Notes: generated from the letters alone by a model not told the origin. A DNA stretch of 64,000 nt from Rhodoferax sp. TH121 (GCF_002251855.1 NZ_NOXW01000020.1:496001-560000); one strand, 5' to 3'. Shown: positions 1 through 11,349, counted from the stretch's first letter. Program-made: numbers and translations.

Positions 1-1190
1 GGGCCTGCGGGGCCCACAGCCTCGCCCTTGATCGGGTCCACAGGGCCCACGTAGTAGATCACGCGGTTGGTGAAGTCCACGGGCAGCTTTTCGCCCTTGG
101 CCAGCATTTGCTGGATGCGTTTGTGGGCAGCGTCGCGGCCGGTCAGCATCTTGCCGTTCAAGAGCAGGGTCTGGCCGGGTTTCCAGCTCGCCACTTCGTC
201 CTTGGTCAGCGTGTTGAGGTCCACACGTTTGCTCAGCTTGGTGTCCGGGGTCCAGTTGACGTTGGGCCACAGGTCCAGGCTGGGCGGGTCCAGGTACACG
301 GGGCCGCTTCCGTCCATCACAAAGTGCGCATGGCGGGTGGCGGCGCAGTTGGGGATCATCGCAATCGGCTTACTGGCGGCATGGGTGGGATACATCTTGA
401 TCTTGATGTCCAGCACCGTGGTCAGGCCGCCCAGGCCTTGCGCGCCAATGCCCAGCGCGTTGACCTTCTCGAACAGTTCCAGACGCAGTTTTTCGACGTT
501 GTCGAGTTCGGCTCCGCTGGCCTGCTTGGCCTGTAGCTCGTACATGTCCAGGTCGTCCATCAGACTTTCCTTGGCCATCAGCACGGCCTTCTCGGCCGTG
601 CCGCCAATGCCGATGCCCAGCATACCGGGCGGACACCAGCCCGCGCCCATGGTAGGCACCGTCTTCAAGACCCAGTCGACCACGCTGTCACCGGGGTTGA
701 GCATGTACATCTTGCTCTTGTTTTCGGAGCCACCACCCTTGGCGGCAACGGTCACTTCGACGGTGTTGCCGGGCACGATCTCGGTAAAGATGACCGCGGG
801 CGTGTTGTCCTTGGTGTTCTTGCGCAGGAATTCTGGGTCGGCCACGACACTGGCGCGCAGGGTGTTGTCGGGGTGGTTGTAGCCTTGGCGCACGCCTTCG
901 TTGACGGCGTCGTCGAGGCTGCCGGTGAAACCTTCCCAGCGCACATCCATGCCCACCTTCAGGAACACGTTGACGATGCCGGTGTCCTGGCAGATCGGGC
1001 GGTGGCCGGTGGCGCTCATCTTGCTGTTGGTCAGGATCTGCGCAATCGCGTCCTTGGCGGCAGCACTTTGCTCGCGCTCGTAGGCACGGGCCAGGTGGGC
1101 GATGTAGTCGGCCGGGTGGTAGTAGCTGATGTACTGCAGCGCGGCAGAGATGGATTCGATCAGGTCGGCTTGGCGGATGGAGGTCGTCAT
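1..1190 (-). CDS. fumA: Class I fumarate hydratase, 3' part missing at window edge
   Basis: Oxygen-sensitive class I fumarase, interconverting fumarate and malate in the citric acid cycle in the cytoplasm. The start is the ATG at 1190 (MTTSIRQADL); about 396 codons are visible before the left edge, from a family of about 500 residues. Three cysteines expected to hold the [4Fe-4S] cluster are visible: Cys67 in PICQDTG, Cys186 in GWCPPGM and Cys282 in PNCAATRH. Their spacing (119 and 96) nearly matches E. coli FumA Cys105/224/318, so the N-terminus is about 38 residues shorter than FumA. The gene is divergent from acs. The C-terminal beta domain lies outside the window. Confidence 0.93.
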   Translation of the reverse strand, partial: MTTSIRQADLIESISAALQYISYYHPADYIAHLARAYEREQSAAAKDAIAQILTNSKMSATGHRPICQDTGIVNVFLKVGMDVRWEGFTGSLDDAVNEGVRQGYNHPDNTLRASVVADPEFLRKNTKDNTPAVIFTEIVPGNTVEVTVAAKGGGSENKSKMYMLNPGDSVVDWVLKTVPTMGAGWCPPGMLGIGIGGTAEKAVLMAKESLMDDLDMYELQAKQASGAELDNVEKLRLELFEKVNALGIGAQGLGGLTTVLDIKIKMYPTHAASKPIAMIPNCAATRHAHFVMDGSGPVYLDPPSLDLWPNVNWTPDTKLSKRVDLNTLTKDEVASWKPGQTLLLNGKMLTGRDAAHKRIQQMLAKGEKLPVDFTNRVIYYVGPVDPIKGEAVGPAG

Positions 1191-1571
1191 GGCGGTGGGC
1201 AGTGAAAGCATGCCCTTGGGCGGGGGCATGCGGGATTGAGGTCGGTGCTGAAAATCTTGCAGCCGCTATTTTGACAGGTCAACCCCGCCCAGCCTTCCGT
1301 GGGCCTTACAAGGGTGAGCGCAGCGGAGCCTCTCATTCGCAGGCTGGGGCGTGTGCGGACGCTAGATGTTTGGGAGGCTGTTGTTTGCTATTGAATTTGT
1401 AGCTGTTGGCGCACATTCCATGGGAACCAAGTGCCGATTTGGCTTGTATTTGCAACACTGGCGACTCGGGGGCGGGTTGTGCTTGGGTTTGTAAGCTAGC
1501 CGCCAGTCAGTGGCTTGTAAGTGCGGGCCACCACAGTCCGGGCAGTTTGCATTACCCGAGGAGACAAAAAT
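1191..1571. other. Intergenic region between divergent fumarase and acs genes
   Basis: This 381-bp gap separates two divergently transcribed genes and should contain both promoters. I see no convincing protein gene; the 66-residue open frame at 1202-1402 has no homology I recognise and no good ribosome binding site. The right half carries one copy of the dispersed GCTAT...TAGCTG element (1387-1446). An AGGAGA Shine-Dalgarno sequence for acs lies at 1558-1563. Confidence 0.6.
1387..1446 (+). repeat. Dispersed ~60-bp palindromic element, copy A (intergenic)
   Basis: The copy begins GCTATTGAATTTGTAGCTG, with GCTA/TAGC arms able to form a hairpin, continues GGCGCACATTCCATGGG, and ends in the diverged GTGCCGATTTGGCTTG tail. 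It lies between the fumarase and acs genes in the forward orientation. Confidence 0.75.
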
Positions 1572-3569
<1,998 letters not shown>

Positions 3570-3601
3570 TTGGCCATGTGGGGCGATGTCAATCGCCCCA
3601 C

Positions 3602-3643
3602 AAATAAAAAGCCGCTGCACTTGCGCGTAGCGGCTTTTTATTT
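3602..3643. terminator. Bidirectional rho-independent terminator
   Basis: An inverted repeat AAATAAAAAGCCGCT / AGCGGCTTTTTATTT (3602-3616 and 3629-3643) encloses a 12-nt loop. A-rich and T-rich flanks allow it to end both the acs transcript and the convergent cytochrome c transcript. Confidence 0.92.
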
Positions 3644-3684
3644 GGGCGGCCGGCTTTTGCAAGCGTGCCGCTGTTCCTCGGGTC

Positions 3685-3999
3685 TTACTTGGTGGCCAGC
3701 ACCCAGGCAGCCAATTTTTTTGCATCTGCTTCGTTGACCTGGGCGTTGGCAGGCATGGGAACGGCACCCCATACACCGCTACCGCCCTTGATGATTTTGG
3801 TGGCCAGCTTGTCCACGGCGGTCTTGTCGCCCTTGTACTTGGCAGCCACTTCCTTGTAGGCGGGGCCAACCAGTTTCTTGTCTACGGCATGGCAAGCCAT
3901 GCAGTTCTTGGAAGTGGCCAGCGCCAAGTCTGCAAAGGCGGGAGCAGCCGACAGGATGGCGCTTGCGCCGAGTGCCAAAGTGATCAGGGACTTTTTCAT
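3685..3999 (-). CDS. Periplasmic class I cytochrome c (c551/c552 type)
   Basis: Small soluble electron carrier of 104 residues. Residues 1-23 (MKKSLITLALGASAILSAAP...) form a Sec signal peptide ending in AFA. The mature part has one haem motif, CMACH, followed by a GPAYKEVAAKY segment typical of cytochromes c551/c552. A methionine in VPMPANAQV near residue 82 is the expected sixth haem ligand. The start ATG at 3999 is preceded by GGTCTCC/GAGGTCTCC sequence; a longer reading into the divergent gene is not plausible. It probably passes electrons to a terminal oxidase, but its partner is not shown by the context. Confidence 0.93.
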   Translation of the reverse strand: MKKSLITLALGASAILSAAPAFADLALATSKNCMACHAVDKKLVGPAYKEVAAKYKGDKTAVDKLATKIIKGGSGVWGAVPMPANAQVNEADAKKLAAWVLATK

Positions 4000-4095
4000 G
4001 GAGACCTCGTGGGTTGGTTTACAGTGCTTCAACGCCATTGTAGTAACAGAGGTTGACGCCACGCTTGCGGTGGCGCAATCCAGCAGGAGACAGTC

Positions 4096-4341
4096 ATGTA
4101 TTTTTTGGGAATCGGTTTGGTACTTCTGGTGCTGAAGTTCATGGAGGTGGAGCCGGTGGCTGCGTGGTCCTGGTTGACCGTGCTCGCACCGTTTGGTTTG
4201 GCGGTAGCCTGGTGGGCCTGGGCCGACAGCTCGGGCTATACCAAACGCAAGGCCATGGAACGTGAAAACGCACGCAAGCAAGAGCGGATTGACAAAAACC
4301 GCAAGGCCATAGGCACTCTGGGCAGCAAGAAGCGCCGCTAA
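4096..4341 (+). CDS. Small Trp-rich membrane protein
   Basis: An 81-residue protein with two hydrophobic stretches (about residues 2-15 and 22-43), four Trp residues in the second, and a strongly basic charged tail (KRKAMERENARKQERIDKNR). It matches what I remember of the small Trp-rich protein family found in Comamonadaceae; its function is unknown. CAGGAGA at 4083-4089 is a good ribosome binding site for the ATG at 4096. It is divergent from the cytochrome c gene and 65 bp upstream of ilvD. Confidence 0.8.
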   Translation: MYFLGIGLVLLVLKFMEVEPVAAWSWLTVLAPFGLAVAWWAWADSSGYTKRKAMERENARKQERIDKNRKAIGTLGSKKRR

Positions 4342-4406
4342 GAGGCGCTGGGACATAATTGCAGCTGCTTTTGTAGCCCTCCAACCCCGAATCTTCAAGA
4401 ATCACC

Positions 4407-6266
4407 ATGCCAGCTTACCGTTCCAAGACCTCCACCGCCGGCCGCAATATGGCGGGCGCACGCTCCTTGTGGCGTGCCACCGGCATGAAGGACGCTGACT
4501 TCAGCAAGCCCATCATCGCCGTGGTCAATAGCTTCACCCAGTTCGTGCCTGGCCACGTGCACTTGAAAGACTTGGGCCAACTGGTAGCGCGCGAGATTGA
4601 AGCGGCAGGCGGTGTGGCCAAGGAGTTCAACACCATTGCCGTGGATGACGGGATTGCCATGGGGCATGACGGCATGCTCTATTCGCTGCCCAGCCGCGAC
4701 ATCATTGCCGACAGTGTGGAATATATGGTGAACGCCCACTGCGCGGATGCCATGGTCTGCATCTCCAATTGCGACAAGATCACTCCCGGCATGCTGATGG
4801 CCGCGATGCGCCTGAACATCCCGGTGGTGTTCGTATCCGGCGGTCCCATGGAGGCCGGCAAAGTAAAGCTGCTCAACCCCACCACGCAAAAAATCGAATT
4901 CAAAAAGCTCGACCTGATCGACGCCATGGTGATGGCAGCTGACGACAAGGTCAGCGACGCCGATGTGGCTGAGGTGGAGCGCTCTGCCTGCCCCACCTGT
5001 GGTTCGTGTTCGGGCATGTTCACCGCCAACTCCATGAACTGCCTGACCGAAGCACTGGGCTTGTCCCTGCCCGGCAATGGAACGGTGGTGGCCACGCATG
5101 CGGACCGCGAAAAACTGTTCAAGCGCGCTGGCAGCCTGGCGGTGGAGCTGTGCAAGCGCTACTACGAAGAAGACGACAGCAGCATCCTGCCGCGCTCCAT
5201 GGGTTTCAAAGCGTTCGAGAACGCGATTGCGCTGGACATCGCCATGGGCGGCTCCACCAACACCATCCTGCACATTCTGGCAATTGCCCAAGAGGCCGAA
5301 ATCGACTTCACCATGGCCGACATCGACCGCATGTCCAAGATCGTGCCGCAGTTGTGCAAGGTCGCGCCCAACACCAACAAGTACCACATCGAAGACGTGC
5401 ACCGCGCCGGCGGCATCATGGGCATTCTGGGCGAGCTGGACCGTGCGGGCCGCCTACACACCGATGTGCCCACCGTACACAGCAAGACCATGAAGGACGC
5501 GCTGGACGCTTGGGACATCAAGCGCAATCCGTCCGAAGAGGTCAAGACCTTCTACATGGCGGGCCCCGGTGGCATTCCAACGCAAGTGGCTTTCAGCCAA
5601 GCGGCCCGTTGGCCCAGCCTGGACACCGACCGCGCTGAGGGCTGCATCCGCTCGTTTGACCATGCCTTCAGCAAAGAAGGTGGCTTGGCCGTGCTGGTCG
5701 GCAACATCGCGCTCAATGGCTGCGTGGTGAAGACGGCAGGCGTGGATGACAGCCTGCTGGTCTTTGAAGGCCCTGCCCACGTGGTGGAGTCGCAGGATGA
5801 GGCCGTGGCGAACATCTTGGCGGACAAGGTGGTGGCCGGTGACGTGGTCATCGTGCGCTACGAAGGCCCCAAGGGCGGCCCCGGCATGCAAGAGATGCTC
5901 TACCCCACGAGCTACATCAAGTCCAAGGGCTTGGGCAAAGCCTGTGCGCTGCTGACCGATGGCCGCTTCTCGGGCGGTACCTCGGGCTTATCCATCGGCC
6001 ACGCATCGCCCGAAGCGGCAGCTGGTGGCGCCATTGGCCTGGTGCGCAATGGCGACCGCATCCGTATCGACATTCCCAACCGCAGCATCAACGTGCTGGT
6101 GTCCGACGAAGAGCTGGCCAAGCGCCGTGTGGAACAGGACAAGTTGGGCTGGAAGCCTGCCCAGCCGCGTCCCCGCAAGGTCTCGGCCGCCCTCAAGGCC
6201 TACGCAAAGCTGGTGATGTCCGCCGACAAGGGGGCAGTGCGCGACCTGTCCCTGCTCGACGACTGA
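4407..6266 (+). CDS. ilvD: Dihydroxy-acid dehydratase
   Basis: Dehydrates 2,3-dihydroxy-isovalerate and 2,3-dihydroxy-3-methylvalerate to the 2-keto acids in valine, isoleucine and pantothenate synthesis. The length of 619 residues is typical of the E. coli-type [4Fe-4S] enzyme. Cluster cysteines are visible at Cys122 (SNCDKITPG) and Cys195 ([19 protein letters not shown]), the same positions as in E. coli IlvD. The C-terminal [19 protein letters not shown] motif is also present. It is followed 43 bp later by lgt on the same strand. Confidence 0.97.
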   Translation: MPAYRSKTSTAGRNMAGARSLWRATGMKDADFSKPIIAVVNSFTQFVPGHVHLKDLGQLVAREIEAAGGVAKEFNTIAVDDGIAMGHDGMLYSLPSRDIIADSVEYMVNAHCADAMVCISNCDKITPGMLMAAMRLNIPVVFVSGGPMEAGKVKLLNPTTQKIEFKKLDLIDAMVMAADDKVSDADVAEVERSACPTCGSCSGMFTANSMNCLTEALGLSLPGNGTVVATHADREKLFKRAGSLAVELCKRYYEEDDSSILPRSMGFKAFENAIALDIAMGGSTNTILHILAIAQEAEIDFTMADIDRMSKIVPQLCKVAPNTNKYHIEDVHRAGGIMGILGELDRAGRLHTDVPTVHSKTMKDALDAWDIKRNPSEEVKTFYMAGPGGIPTQVAFSQAARWPSLDTDRAEGCIRSFDHAFSKEGGLAVLVGNIALNGCVVKTAGVDDSLLVFEGPAHVVESQDEAVANILADKVVAGDVVIVRYEGPKGGPGMQEMLYPTSYIKSKGLGKACALLTDGRFSGGTSGLSIGHASPEAAAGGAIGLVRNGDRIRIDIPNRSINVLVSDEELAKRRVEQDKLGWKPAQPRPRKVSAALKAYAKLVMSADKGAVRDLSLLDD

Positions 6267-6309
6267 GATTGACCGCCGGGGGCCTGCGCGGTCCCTCGGC
6301 CGGGGCACA

Positions 6310-7137
6310 ATGCTGCCCATGCTGATTCACCCCCAAATTGATCCTGTTGCCCTCCAGCTCGGCCCCGTGGCCGTGCATTGGTACGGCTTGACCTACCTCG
6401 CCGCGTTTGCGCTGTTCCTGTTTTTGGGCAGTCGCCGCTTGCGCCAAGCGCCGTTCAATGCGCTGCAGGGGCAGGCCGCCTGGAGCTTCAAGGATGTCGA
6501 AGACATCCTGTTTTTGGGCGTGTTGGGCGTGGTCCTGGGCGGGCGCATTGGCTACTGTCTGTTCTACAAGCCGGGTTACTACGCCACCCACCCGCTGGAA
6601 GTGTTGTTTGTCTGGCAGGGCGGCATGAGTTTCCATGGCGGCATGCTGGGCGTGATTGCGTCCATGGTCTGGTTTGCACGGTCGCGCGGCCGCTCGTTCT
6701 GGCAGGTGGCTGATTTTGTGGCGCCCTGTGTGCCCACCGGGCTGGCGGCCGGACGGGTGGGCAATTTCCTGAATGGTGAGCTGTGGGGGCGCCTGGCTGA
6801 CCCCACGTTGCCTTGGGGCATGGTGTTCCGTGGCGCGGGGGATGCGCCGCGTCATCCTTCGCAGGTCTACCAGTTTCTTTTGGAAGGCTTGCTCCTCTTT
6901 GTGTTGCTGTGGTGGTACGCCAGCACGCCGCGCAAGCAGGGGCAAGTGGCTGCGGCATTTTTGTTCGGCTACGGTGTCTTTCGCTTTGTCGCGGAGTTCT
7001 TCCGTGAACCCGATGCCCACCTGCTGTGGCTGCAGCAGCAAACCGGCATGAGCATGGGCCAGTGGCTGTGCGTGCCCATGATGGTGGGCGGCATCGCCCT
7101 TTGGCTGTGGGCCGGCCGCCAAACCACCAAACCGTAG
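6310..7137 (+). CDS. lgt: Prolipoprotein diacylglyceryl transferase
   Basis: Inner-membrane enzyme that transfers diacylglycerol from phosphatidylglycerol to the lipobox cysteine of prolipoproteins. The 275-residue protein has about seven membrane segments. Family motifs are visible: [18 protein letters not shown], the phosphatidylglycerol-binding [13 protein letters not shown], and HPSQVYQ. The start is uncertain: ATG at 6310 and ATG at 6319 are both in frame and neither has a clear Shine-Dalgarno sequence. Several lipoproteins in this window (33512, 61668 and 63259) would be substrates. Confidence 0.95.
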   Translation: MLPMLIHPQIDPVALQLGPVAVHWYGLTYLAAFALFLFLGSRRLRQAPFNALQGQAAWSFKDVEDILFLGVLGVVLGGRIGYCLFYKPGYYATHPLEVLFVWQGGMSFHGGMLGVIASMVWFARSRGRSFWQVADFVAPCVPTGLAAGRVGNFLNGELWGRLADPTLPWGMVFRGAGDAPRHPSQVYQFLLEGLLLFVLLWWYASTPRKQGQVAAAFLFGYGVFRFVAEFFREPDAHLLWLQQQTGMSMGQWLCVPMMVGGIALWLWAGRQTTKP

Positions 7138-7194
7138 GCGTCTGCTAGGGTAAACACTGGGCCGAAATGGCTTGACCATCGCGGCCTGCAGGTT

Positions 7195-7224
7195 TGTAAT
7201 TATCCGTAATTACGGAAAATTACA
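7195..7224. promoter_or_regulatory. 30-bp inverted repeat, probable operator of the malonate GntR regulator
   Basis: Fourteen of fifteen base pairs are symmetrical; the centre is TCCGTAATTACGGA (7203-7216) and the arms are TGTAATT / AATTACA. The only mismatch is 7202/7217. It ends 3 bp before the regulator's ATG, where a ribosome binding site would normally be. Autoregulation of the operon through this site is an inference. Confidence 0.8.
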
Positions 7225-7227
7225 GCG

Positions 7228-7896
7228 ATGCGACTGATCCACAACTCCCTGCACGACGAGGTCGCCGATGGCCTGCGTGCGCGGATTTTTGACGGGGCGC
7301 TGGCACCGGGCAGTTTCATCGATGAGGTGGCCTTGTGTGCTGAATTGGCCATCTCACGCACACCGCTGCGCGAGGCGCTCAAGGTGCTGGCGGCTGAAGG
7401 CCTGGTACGCCACGAGCCACGCCGTGGAAGTTTTGTGAGCCAGGTGACCGAGCAGGACCTGGACGAGATCTTTCCCGTGATCGCCTTGCTCGAAGGCCGC
7501 TGTGCGCTGGAGGCTACCCGCAATGCCACCGATGCCGACATTGCCGCGCTGGAAACCCTGCACACCAGCCTGCAGCAGCACGCCGCGGCCAAGCGCATTA
7601 CCGATTACTACGCGGTCAACTACGCCATCCACGAAGCCATCATCACCTTGGCCAACAACCGCTGGCTGGCCCAGGTGATTGCCGATTTGCGCAAAATCCT
7701 CAAGCTCGCGCGCTTGCAGCAGTTGCATGCGCCGGGGCGCCTGGAGCAAAGCCTGAACGAGCATCTGGCCGTGTTTGCCGCCATCAAGGCGCGCGATGGC
7801 GAAGCCGCCGACGCCACCATGCGTACCCATTTGCTGCGCCAGCGCGATGCGCTGCGCGAACTCTCCCGCACCCAGAAAAGCAGGTTGCTCGCATGA
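7228..7896 (+). CDS. GntR/FadR-type regulator of the malonate operon
   Basis: Transcription factor of 222 residues: an N-terminal winged helix (SRTPLREALKVLAAEGLV, about residues 42-60) and a C-terminal all-helical FCD ligand-binding domain with the NYAIHEAI and EHLAVFAAI helices that carry metal or ligand contacts. It overlaps the malonyl-CoA decarboxylase start by 4 bp (ATGA), so the two are translationally coupled. By analogy with MatR of rhizobial mat operons it probably responds to malonate. It is a paralogue of the regulator at 30140-30793, with a near-identical recognition-helix region. The ATG at 7228 has no visible Shine-Dalgarno sequence. Confidence 0.9.
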   Translation: MRLIHNSLHDEVADGLRARIFDGALAPGSFIDEVALCAELAISRTPLREALKVLAAEGLVRHEPRRGSFVSQVTEQDLDEIFPVIALLEGRCALEATRNATDADIAALETLHTSLQQHAAAKRITDYYAVNYAIHEAIITLANNRWLAQVIADLRKILKLARLQQLHAPGRLEQSLNEHLAVFAAIKARDGEAADATMRTHLLRQRDALRELSRTQKSRLLA

Positions 7897-9392
7897 ACCA
7901 GGACTCTTGGATCAACCGCAATGTGGCGCGGCTTATGCCCAGAAGTTCAAAGTCAAAAGAGGCTCTAACCCCCGTAGAAACTGCGCAAAATGCTCCTAAA
8001 AATGTAGCGGGCAATGGCGCGGGAGCGGCGGCTACCAAGCCCCCGGTGGGCCAGCGCAGCACTCGGGCCCGCCTGCAAGCCACCTTGCGCCATACTGGTG
8101 AGGCGCTGTCGCCGCGCATGTTGCGCCGCACGCTGCAAGAGCTTCAGGCCGTGATTGACGACCGTGTGAGCGAAGTGGAGGGCGGACGCCGAGCGGCTGC
8201 GCTGATGGCCTGGTACGCCGGTGCCACACCGGCCCGGCGCCAGGACATGTGGCTGCTGATGAGCGAGATGTTTATGGCCGACCCCGACAAGGTAAAGGCC
8301 GCCCAGGCGAAGTTTGCTGCCGCACTGGGCACGCCCGACGAGGCCGCTGCCGAGGTGCACTACCGTCGCGCCACCGTGTCGCCGCGCCGGCGTGTGCTGC
8401 AGCGTTTCAGTGCCGACGCGACCGGCATCCGATTTCTCGTCAACCTGCGCGCCGAGATGCAGCCCGCGCTCAAGACCGACAAACGTCTGCAAGCGCTGGA
8501 CGTGGAGATGGAGTACATGTTCTCCACCTGGTTCGACGTGGGTTTTCTGGAGCTACGCCGCATTAGCTGGGACTCACCGGCCTCGTTGGTGGAAAAACTC
8601 ATCAAGTATGAGGCGGTGCACGACATCAAGAGCTGGGCCGATGTGAAGAACCGGCTGGATTCGGACCGTCGCTGCTATGGCTTCTTCCACCCGCGCCTGC
8701 CGGATGAGCCCTTGATTTTTGTGGAAGTGGCGCTGGTCGATGCGCTGGCGGACAGCATCACACCACTGCTGGATGAATCTGCCGATGCGGCAGACCTCGG
8801 GGCTGCCACCACCGCCATTTTTTACTCCATCAGCAACACCCAGGAGGGGCTGCGTGGCGTGAGTTTTGGCGACTCGCTGATCAAGCGGGTGGTGGAAACA
8901 CTCAAAGAAGAATTCCCCAAACTCAAGACCTTTGCCACGCTGTCGCCCATTCCGGGTTTTCGGTCCTGGCTGGGCAAAAACGCAGCGGCTGCGCTGGAAC
9001 GACTGGATGCCAAGAGCCGTGCGGAGCTGGGGCGTGCAGTCGGGTTTGAGCCAGTCACCGCGGCCCACTTTTTGGCGGCGGCCGAATCACCCTTGGGGCT
9101 CAAGCCGGCGTCCGCAGTGCGCCTGATGCTGTTGCGCTGTGCCGCGCAGTATTTGGGGCAAGAGACGGTGCAAGGCCGCCCGCTGGATGCGGTGGCGCGC
9201 TTCCATCTGGGCAATGGCGCCCGCGTGGAGCGGATCAACTGGGCCAGCGACCCGTCGCCCAAAGGCCTGAAACAATCGTATGGTCTGATGGTCAATTACC
9301 TCTACGACCTCAAGCGCTTGGACAAGCATCGCGAGCTGCTGTCCCAGGGCAAGATTCCGGTGGCTCCGGCCATCAGTGAGCTGTTTTTTTGA
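7893..9392 (+). CDS. mcd: Malonyl-CoA decarboxylase
   Basis: Converts malonyl-CoA to acetyl-CoA and CO2. The 499-residue protein is the eukaryote-like single-chain type. It has a helical N-terminal domain followed by an acetyltransferase-like catalytic domain. The catalytic serine region TLSPIPGF and the catalytic histidine region FHLGNGARVERINW are both present. The gene overlaps the regulator by 4 bp and is followed by the other malonate genes. Residues about 19-39 (PRSSKSKEALTPVETAQ...) are encoded by a copy of the dispersed element, which lengthens the N-terminal tail before the first conserved helix. Confidence 0.93.
   Translation: MNQDSWINRNVARLMPRSSKSKEALTPVETAQNAPKNVAGNGAGAAATKPPVGQRSTRARLQATLRHTGEALSPRMLRRTLQELQAVIDDRVSEVEGGRRAAALMAWYAGATPARRQDMWLLMSEMFMADPDKVKAAQAKFAAALGTPDEAAAEVHYRRATVSPRRRVLQRFSADATGIRFLVNLRAEMQPALKTDKRLQALDVEMEYMFSTWFDVGFLELRRISWDSPASLVEKLIKYEAVHDIKSWADVKNRLDSDRRCYGFFHPRLPDEPLIFVEVALVDALADSITPLLDESADAADLGAATTAIFYSISNTQEGLRGVSFGDSLIKRVVETLKEEFPKLKTFATLSPIPGFRSWLGKNAAAALERLDAKSRAELGRAVGFEPVTAAHFLAAAESPLGLKPASAVRLMLLRCAAQYLGQETVQGRPLDAVARFHLGNGARVERINWASDPSPKGLKQSYGLMVNYLYDLKRLDKHRELLSQGKIPVAPAISELFF
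7949..8008 (-). repeat. Dispersed palindromic element, copy B (inside malonyl-CoA decarboxylase)
   Basis: Read on the minus strand it begins GCTACATTTTTAGGAGC and continues TTTTGCGCAGTTTCTACGGG then GGTTAGAGCC. On the plus strand it is in frame and encodes KSKEALTPVETAQNAPKNVA in the enzyme's N-terminal tail. Confidence 0.85.
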
Positions 9393-9438
9393 GCGTGTTC
9401 TTAGTGTGTGCCGATCCGATAACAAACAGGAGACAAAC

Positions 9439-10446
9439 ATGACCCGATTCCCTCACCCAGGCGGCAGCAGCCGTCGCAGCCTTCTCGCCACAGGCGCTGC
9501 AGCAGCGGCCAGCTGGGCGCTGGCGCCCGCTGCCGCCCTGGCCCAGGCCAAGTGGCCGGCCAAGCCCGTGACCCTGGTGGTGCCGTTCCCGGCCGGTGGC
9601 GGCACCGATGCGTTTGCGCGCCCCATGGCGGCCCAGTTTGCCAAGCTCACCGGTACCCAGCTGGTGATCGACAACCGTGGCGGCGCCGGCGGCACGCTGG
9701 GTGCCAGCATCGCGTCCAAGGCGCAGCCCGACGGCTACACCCTCTTCATGGGCGCGGTGCACCACGCCATTGCCCCCAGCATGTACCCCAAGCTGGACTA
9801 CGATATCCAAAAAGACTTTGTGCCCCTGGCCCTGGTGGCCAACGTGCCGCAGGTGCTGGTGGTGAACCCCAAAAACGTGCCCGGTGACTTCAAGGCATTT
9901 TTGGCGCAAGTCAAAGCCAACCCCGGCAAGATGAACTACGGCTCGGCTGGCGGCGGCACCTCTCACCATCTGGCAGGTGAGTTGTTCAAGCAGCAGAGCA
10001 AGACTTTCATCACCCACATTCCTTACCGCGGCGCAGGCCCGGCCCTGCAAGACCTGATGGCCGGCAGCGTGGACATGATGTTTGACGGCCTGGGATCATC
10101 GGCAGCCCACATCAAGGGCGGGCGCATCAAGGCGCTGATGGTTTCGGGTACCAAGCGCAACCCGGCCTTCCCGGATGTGCCTTGCGCCGCCGAACTGGGC
10201 CTGCCGGACTACACCGTCACCACCTGGTACGGCCTGTGGGCGCCCAAGGGCACCCCGGCCGACGTGCAAGCGCGCATTGTCGAAGAGGTCAACCGTTTGG
10301 CCGCTGCCGATGAGATCAAGGCCAGCTGGGCCAACAACGGCGCCGAGTTTGGCAAGCTCACCCCCGCGCAGTTTGGCACCTTTGTGGGTTCCGAAGTGAA
10401 GCGCTGGGCCGAGGTCGTCAAAGCCTCTGGCGCCAAGCTGGACTGA
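9439..10446 (+). CDS. Bug-family periplasmic substrate-binding protein (tripartite tricarboxylate type)
   Basis: Periplasmic solute receptor of the TctC/Bug family, 335 residues. The N-terminus has a twin-arginine-like signal (SSRRSLLATGAA) and an Ala-rich h-region ending near ALAQAKWP. The mature start (WPAKPVTLVVPFPAGGGTD) and the following IDNRGGAGG loop are Bug hallmarks. ATG at 9439 follows ACAGGAGA. No TctA or TctB membrane subunits are nearby, so the partner permease must be elsewhere. Its position between the decarboxylase and MatB suggests that it binds malonate or a related dicarboxylate; that is inference. Confidence 0.9.
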   Translation: MTRFPHPGGSSRRSLLATGAAAAASWALAPAAALAQAKWPAKPVTLVVPFPAGGGTDAFARPMAAQFAKLTGTQLVIDNRGGAGGTLGASIASKAQPDGYTLFMGAVHHAIAPSMYPKLDYDIQKDFVPLALVANVPQVLVVNPKNVPGDFKAFLAQVKANPGKMNYGSAGGGTSHHLAGELFKQQSKTFITHIPYRGAGPALQDLMAGSVDMMFDGLGSSAAHIKGGRIKALMVSGTKRNPAFPDVPCAAELGLPDYTVTTWYGLWAPKGTPADVQARIVEEVNRLAAADEIKASWANNGAEFGKLTPAQFGTFVGSEVKRWAEVVKASGAKLD

Positions 10447-10473
10447 AGCTTCATTCCAACCGACAGGGCAAGC

Positions 10474-11304
10474 ATGGCGGGCAGCATCCAGGTACACCAC
10501 GGCAGGGGCGAGGCGCAAGGCGTGGTCCACATCACGCTGTCGCACCCCGGCAAGTTCAACGCCATGTCGCGTGCCATGTGGCGCGAACTCAAGGCTGTGT
10601 TCACCGCCATCCAGGCCGACCCGCAGGCGCGTTGCGTGTTGCTGCGCGGGGAGGGCGGGCACTTCTGTGCGGGCGGAGACATTGCCGAGTACCCCAGCTT
10701 TCGTTTCAACGAGGCCGAACTGCGCCAGTTCCATGAGGACGAGGTGTGGGGTGGCCTTCAAGCGATGCTGGATTGCGATGTGCCCATCGTGGCCCAGATT
10801 GAGGGCAATTGCATGGGCGCGGGCGTGGAGATGGCCAGTTGCTGCGACCTGCGGGTAGCCAGCGCGACGGCCCGCTTCGGCGCCCCGATTGCGCGGCTGG
10901 GCTTTCCCATGGCGCCCAAAGAGGCTGCGCTGGTGGCACAGGCCGCTGGCACCACGGTGGCGCGTGCCATGCTGCTCGCGGCCGAGGTGTTTGATGCGCC
11001 GGCCATGCTGGCACACGGTTTTCTGACGAAGGTGTTGGCCGAAGCCGAGGTGGCGGGCCACAGCCAGGCGCTGGCGCAACGCATAGCCGGCCTGGCGCCG
11101 CAGGCCGCACGCCTGAATAAGCAGATCCTGCGCGCCATTTTGGCATCAAATAGGCCTGTAGCCTCGGCGGATACTGCGCAAGCAGCTCCTGATTTAATAG
11201 CGAATTCGGTGCTCGTGCCCGATGCAGCGTATGCCTACGCCGACAGTGCCGAGCACCGCGAAGGCATCAGCGCCTTTCTGGCCAAGCGCAAGCCGCAGTT
11301 TTAA
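10474..11304 (+). CDS. Enoyl-CoA hydratase/isomerase family protein in the malonate operon
   Basis: Crotonase-fold protein of 276 residues. Oxyanion-hole motifs are visible: the HFCAGGDIAEY segment (about residues 63-73) and the GNCMGAGVEMASCCDLRVAS segment (about residues 110-130). The usual second catalytic Glu cannot be assigned with confidence. It sits 27 bp after the Bug gene and 45 bp before matB. Crotonase homologues are not a standard part of mat operons, so its substrate is unknown. Residues about 224-243 come from a copy of the dispersed element that lengthens the C-terminal helical part. Confidence 0.85.
   Translation: MAGSIQVHHGRGEAQGVVHITLSHPGKFNAMSRAMWRELKAVFTAIQADPQARCVLLRGEGGHFCAGGDIAEYPSFRFNEAELRQFHEDEVWGGLQAMLDCDVPIVAQIEGNCMGAGVEMASCCDLRVASATARFGAPIARLGFPMAPKEAALVAQAAGTTVARAMLLAAEVFDAPAMLAHGFLTKVLAEAEVAGHSQALAQRIAGLAPQAARLNKQILRAILASNRPVASADTAQAAPDLIANSVLVPDAAYAYADSAEHREGISAFLAKRKPQF
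11142..11201 (-). repeat. Dispersed palindromic element, copy C (inside the enoyl-CoA hydratase homologue)
   Basis: The minus strand reads GCTATTAAATCAGGAGCTGC then TTGCGCAGTATCCGCCGAGG. The host gene reads through it in frame as ASNRPVASADTAQAAPDLIA, nearly the same peptide as copy L at 62620 in an unrelated protein. Confidence 0.9.
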
Positions 11305-11349
11305 TCCTCCCGACATCTGACTCCGACCACCGACACCCGAGACACGACC

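Noticed and set aside
1202..1402. A 66-codon frame in the fumarase-acs intergenic region
   Set aside because: No ribosome binding site, no recognisable product, and the region must hold two divergent promoters; the end overlaps a repeat copy.
4361..4395. GCAGCTGCTTTTGTAGCCCTCC upstream of ilvD as another copy of the dispersed element
   Set aside because: Only a short AGCTGCTT string matches; the GCGCA block, the hairpin arms and the GGCTAGAGGC block are absent.
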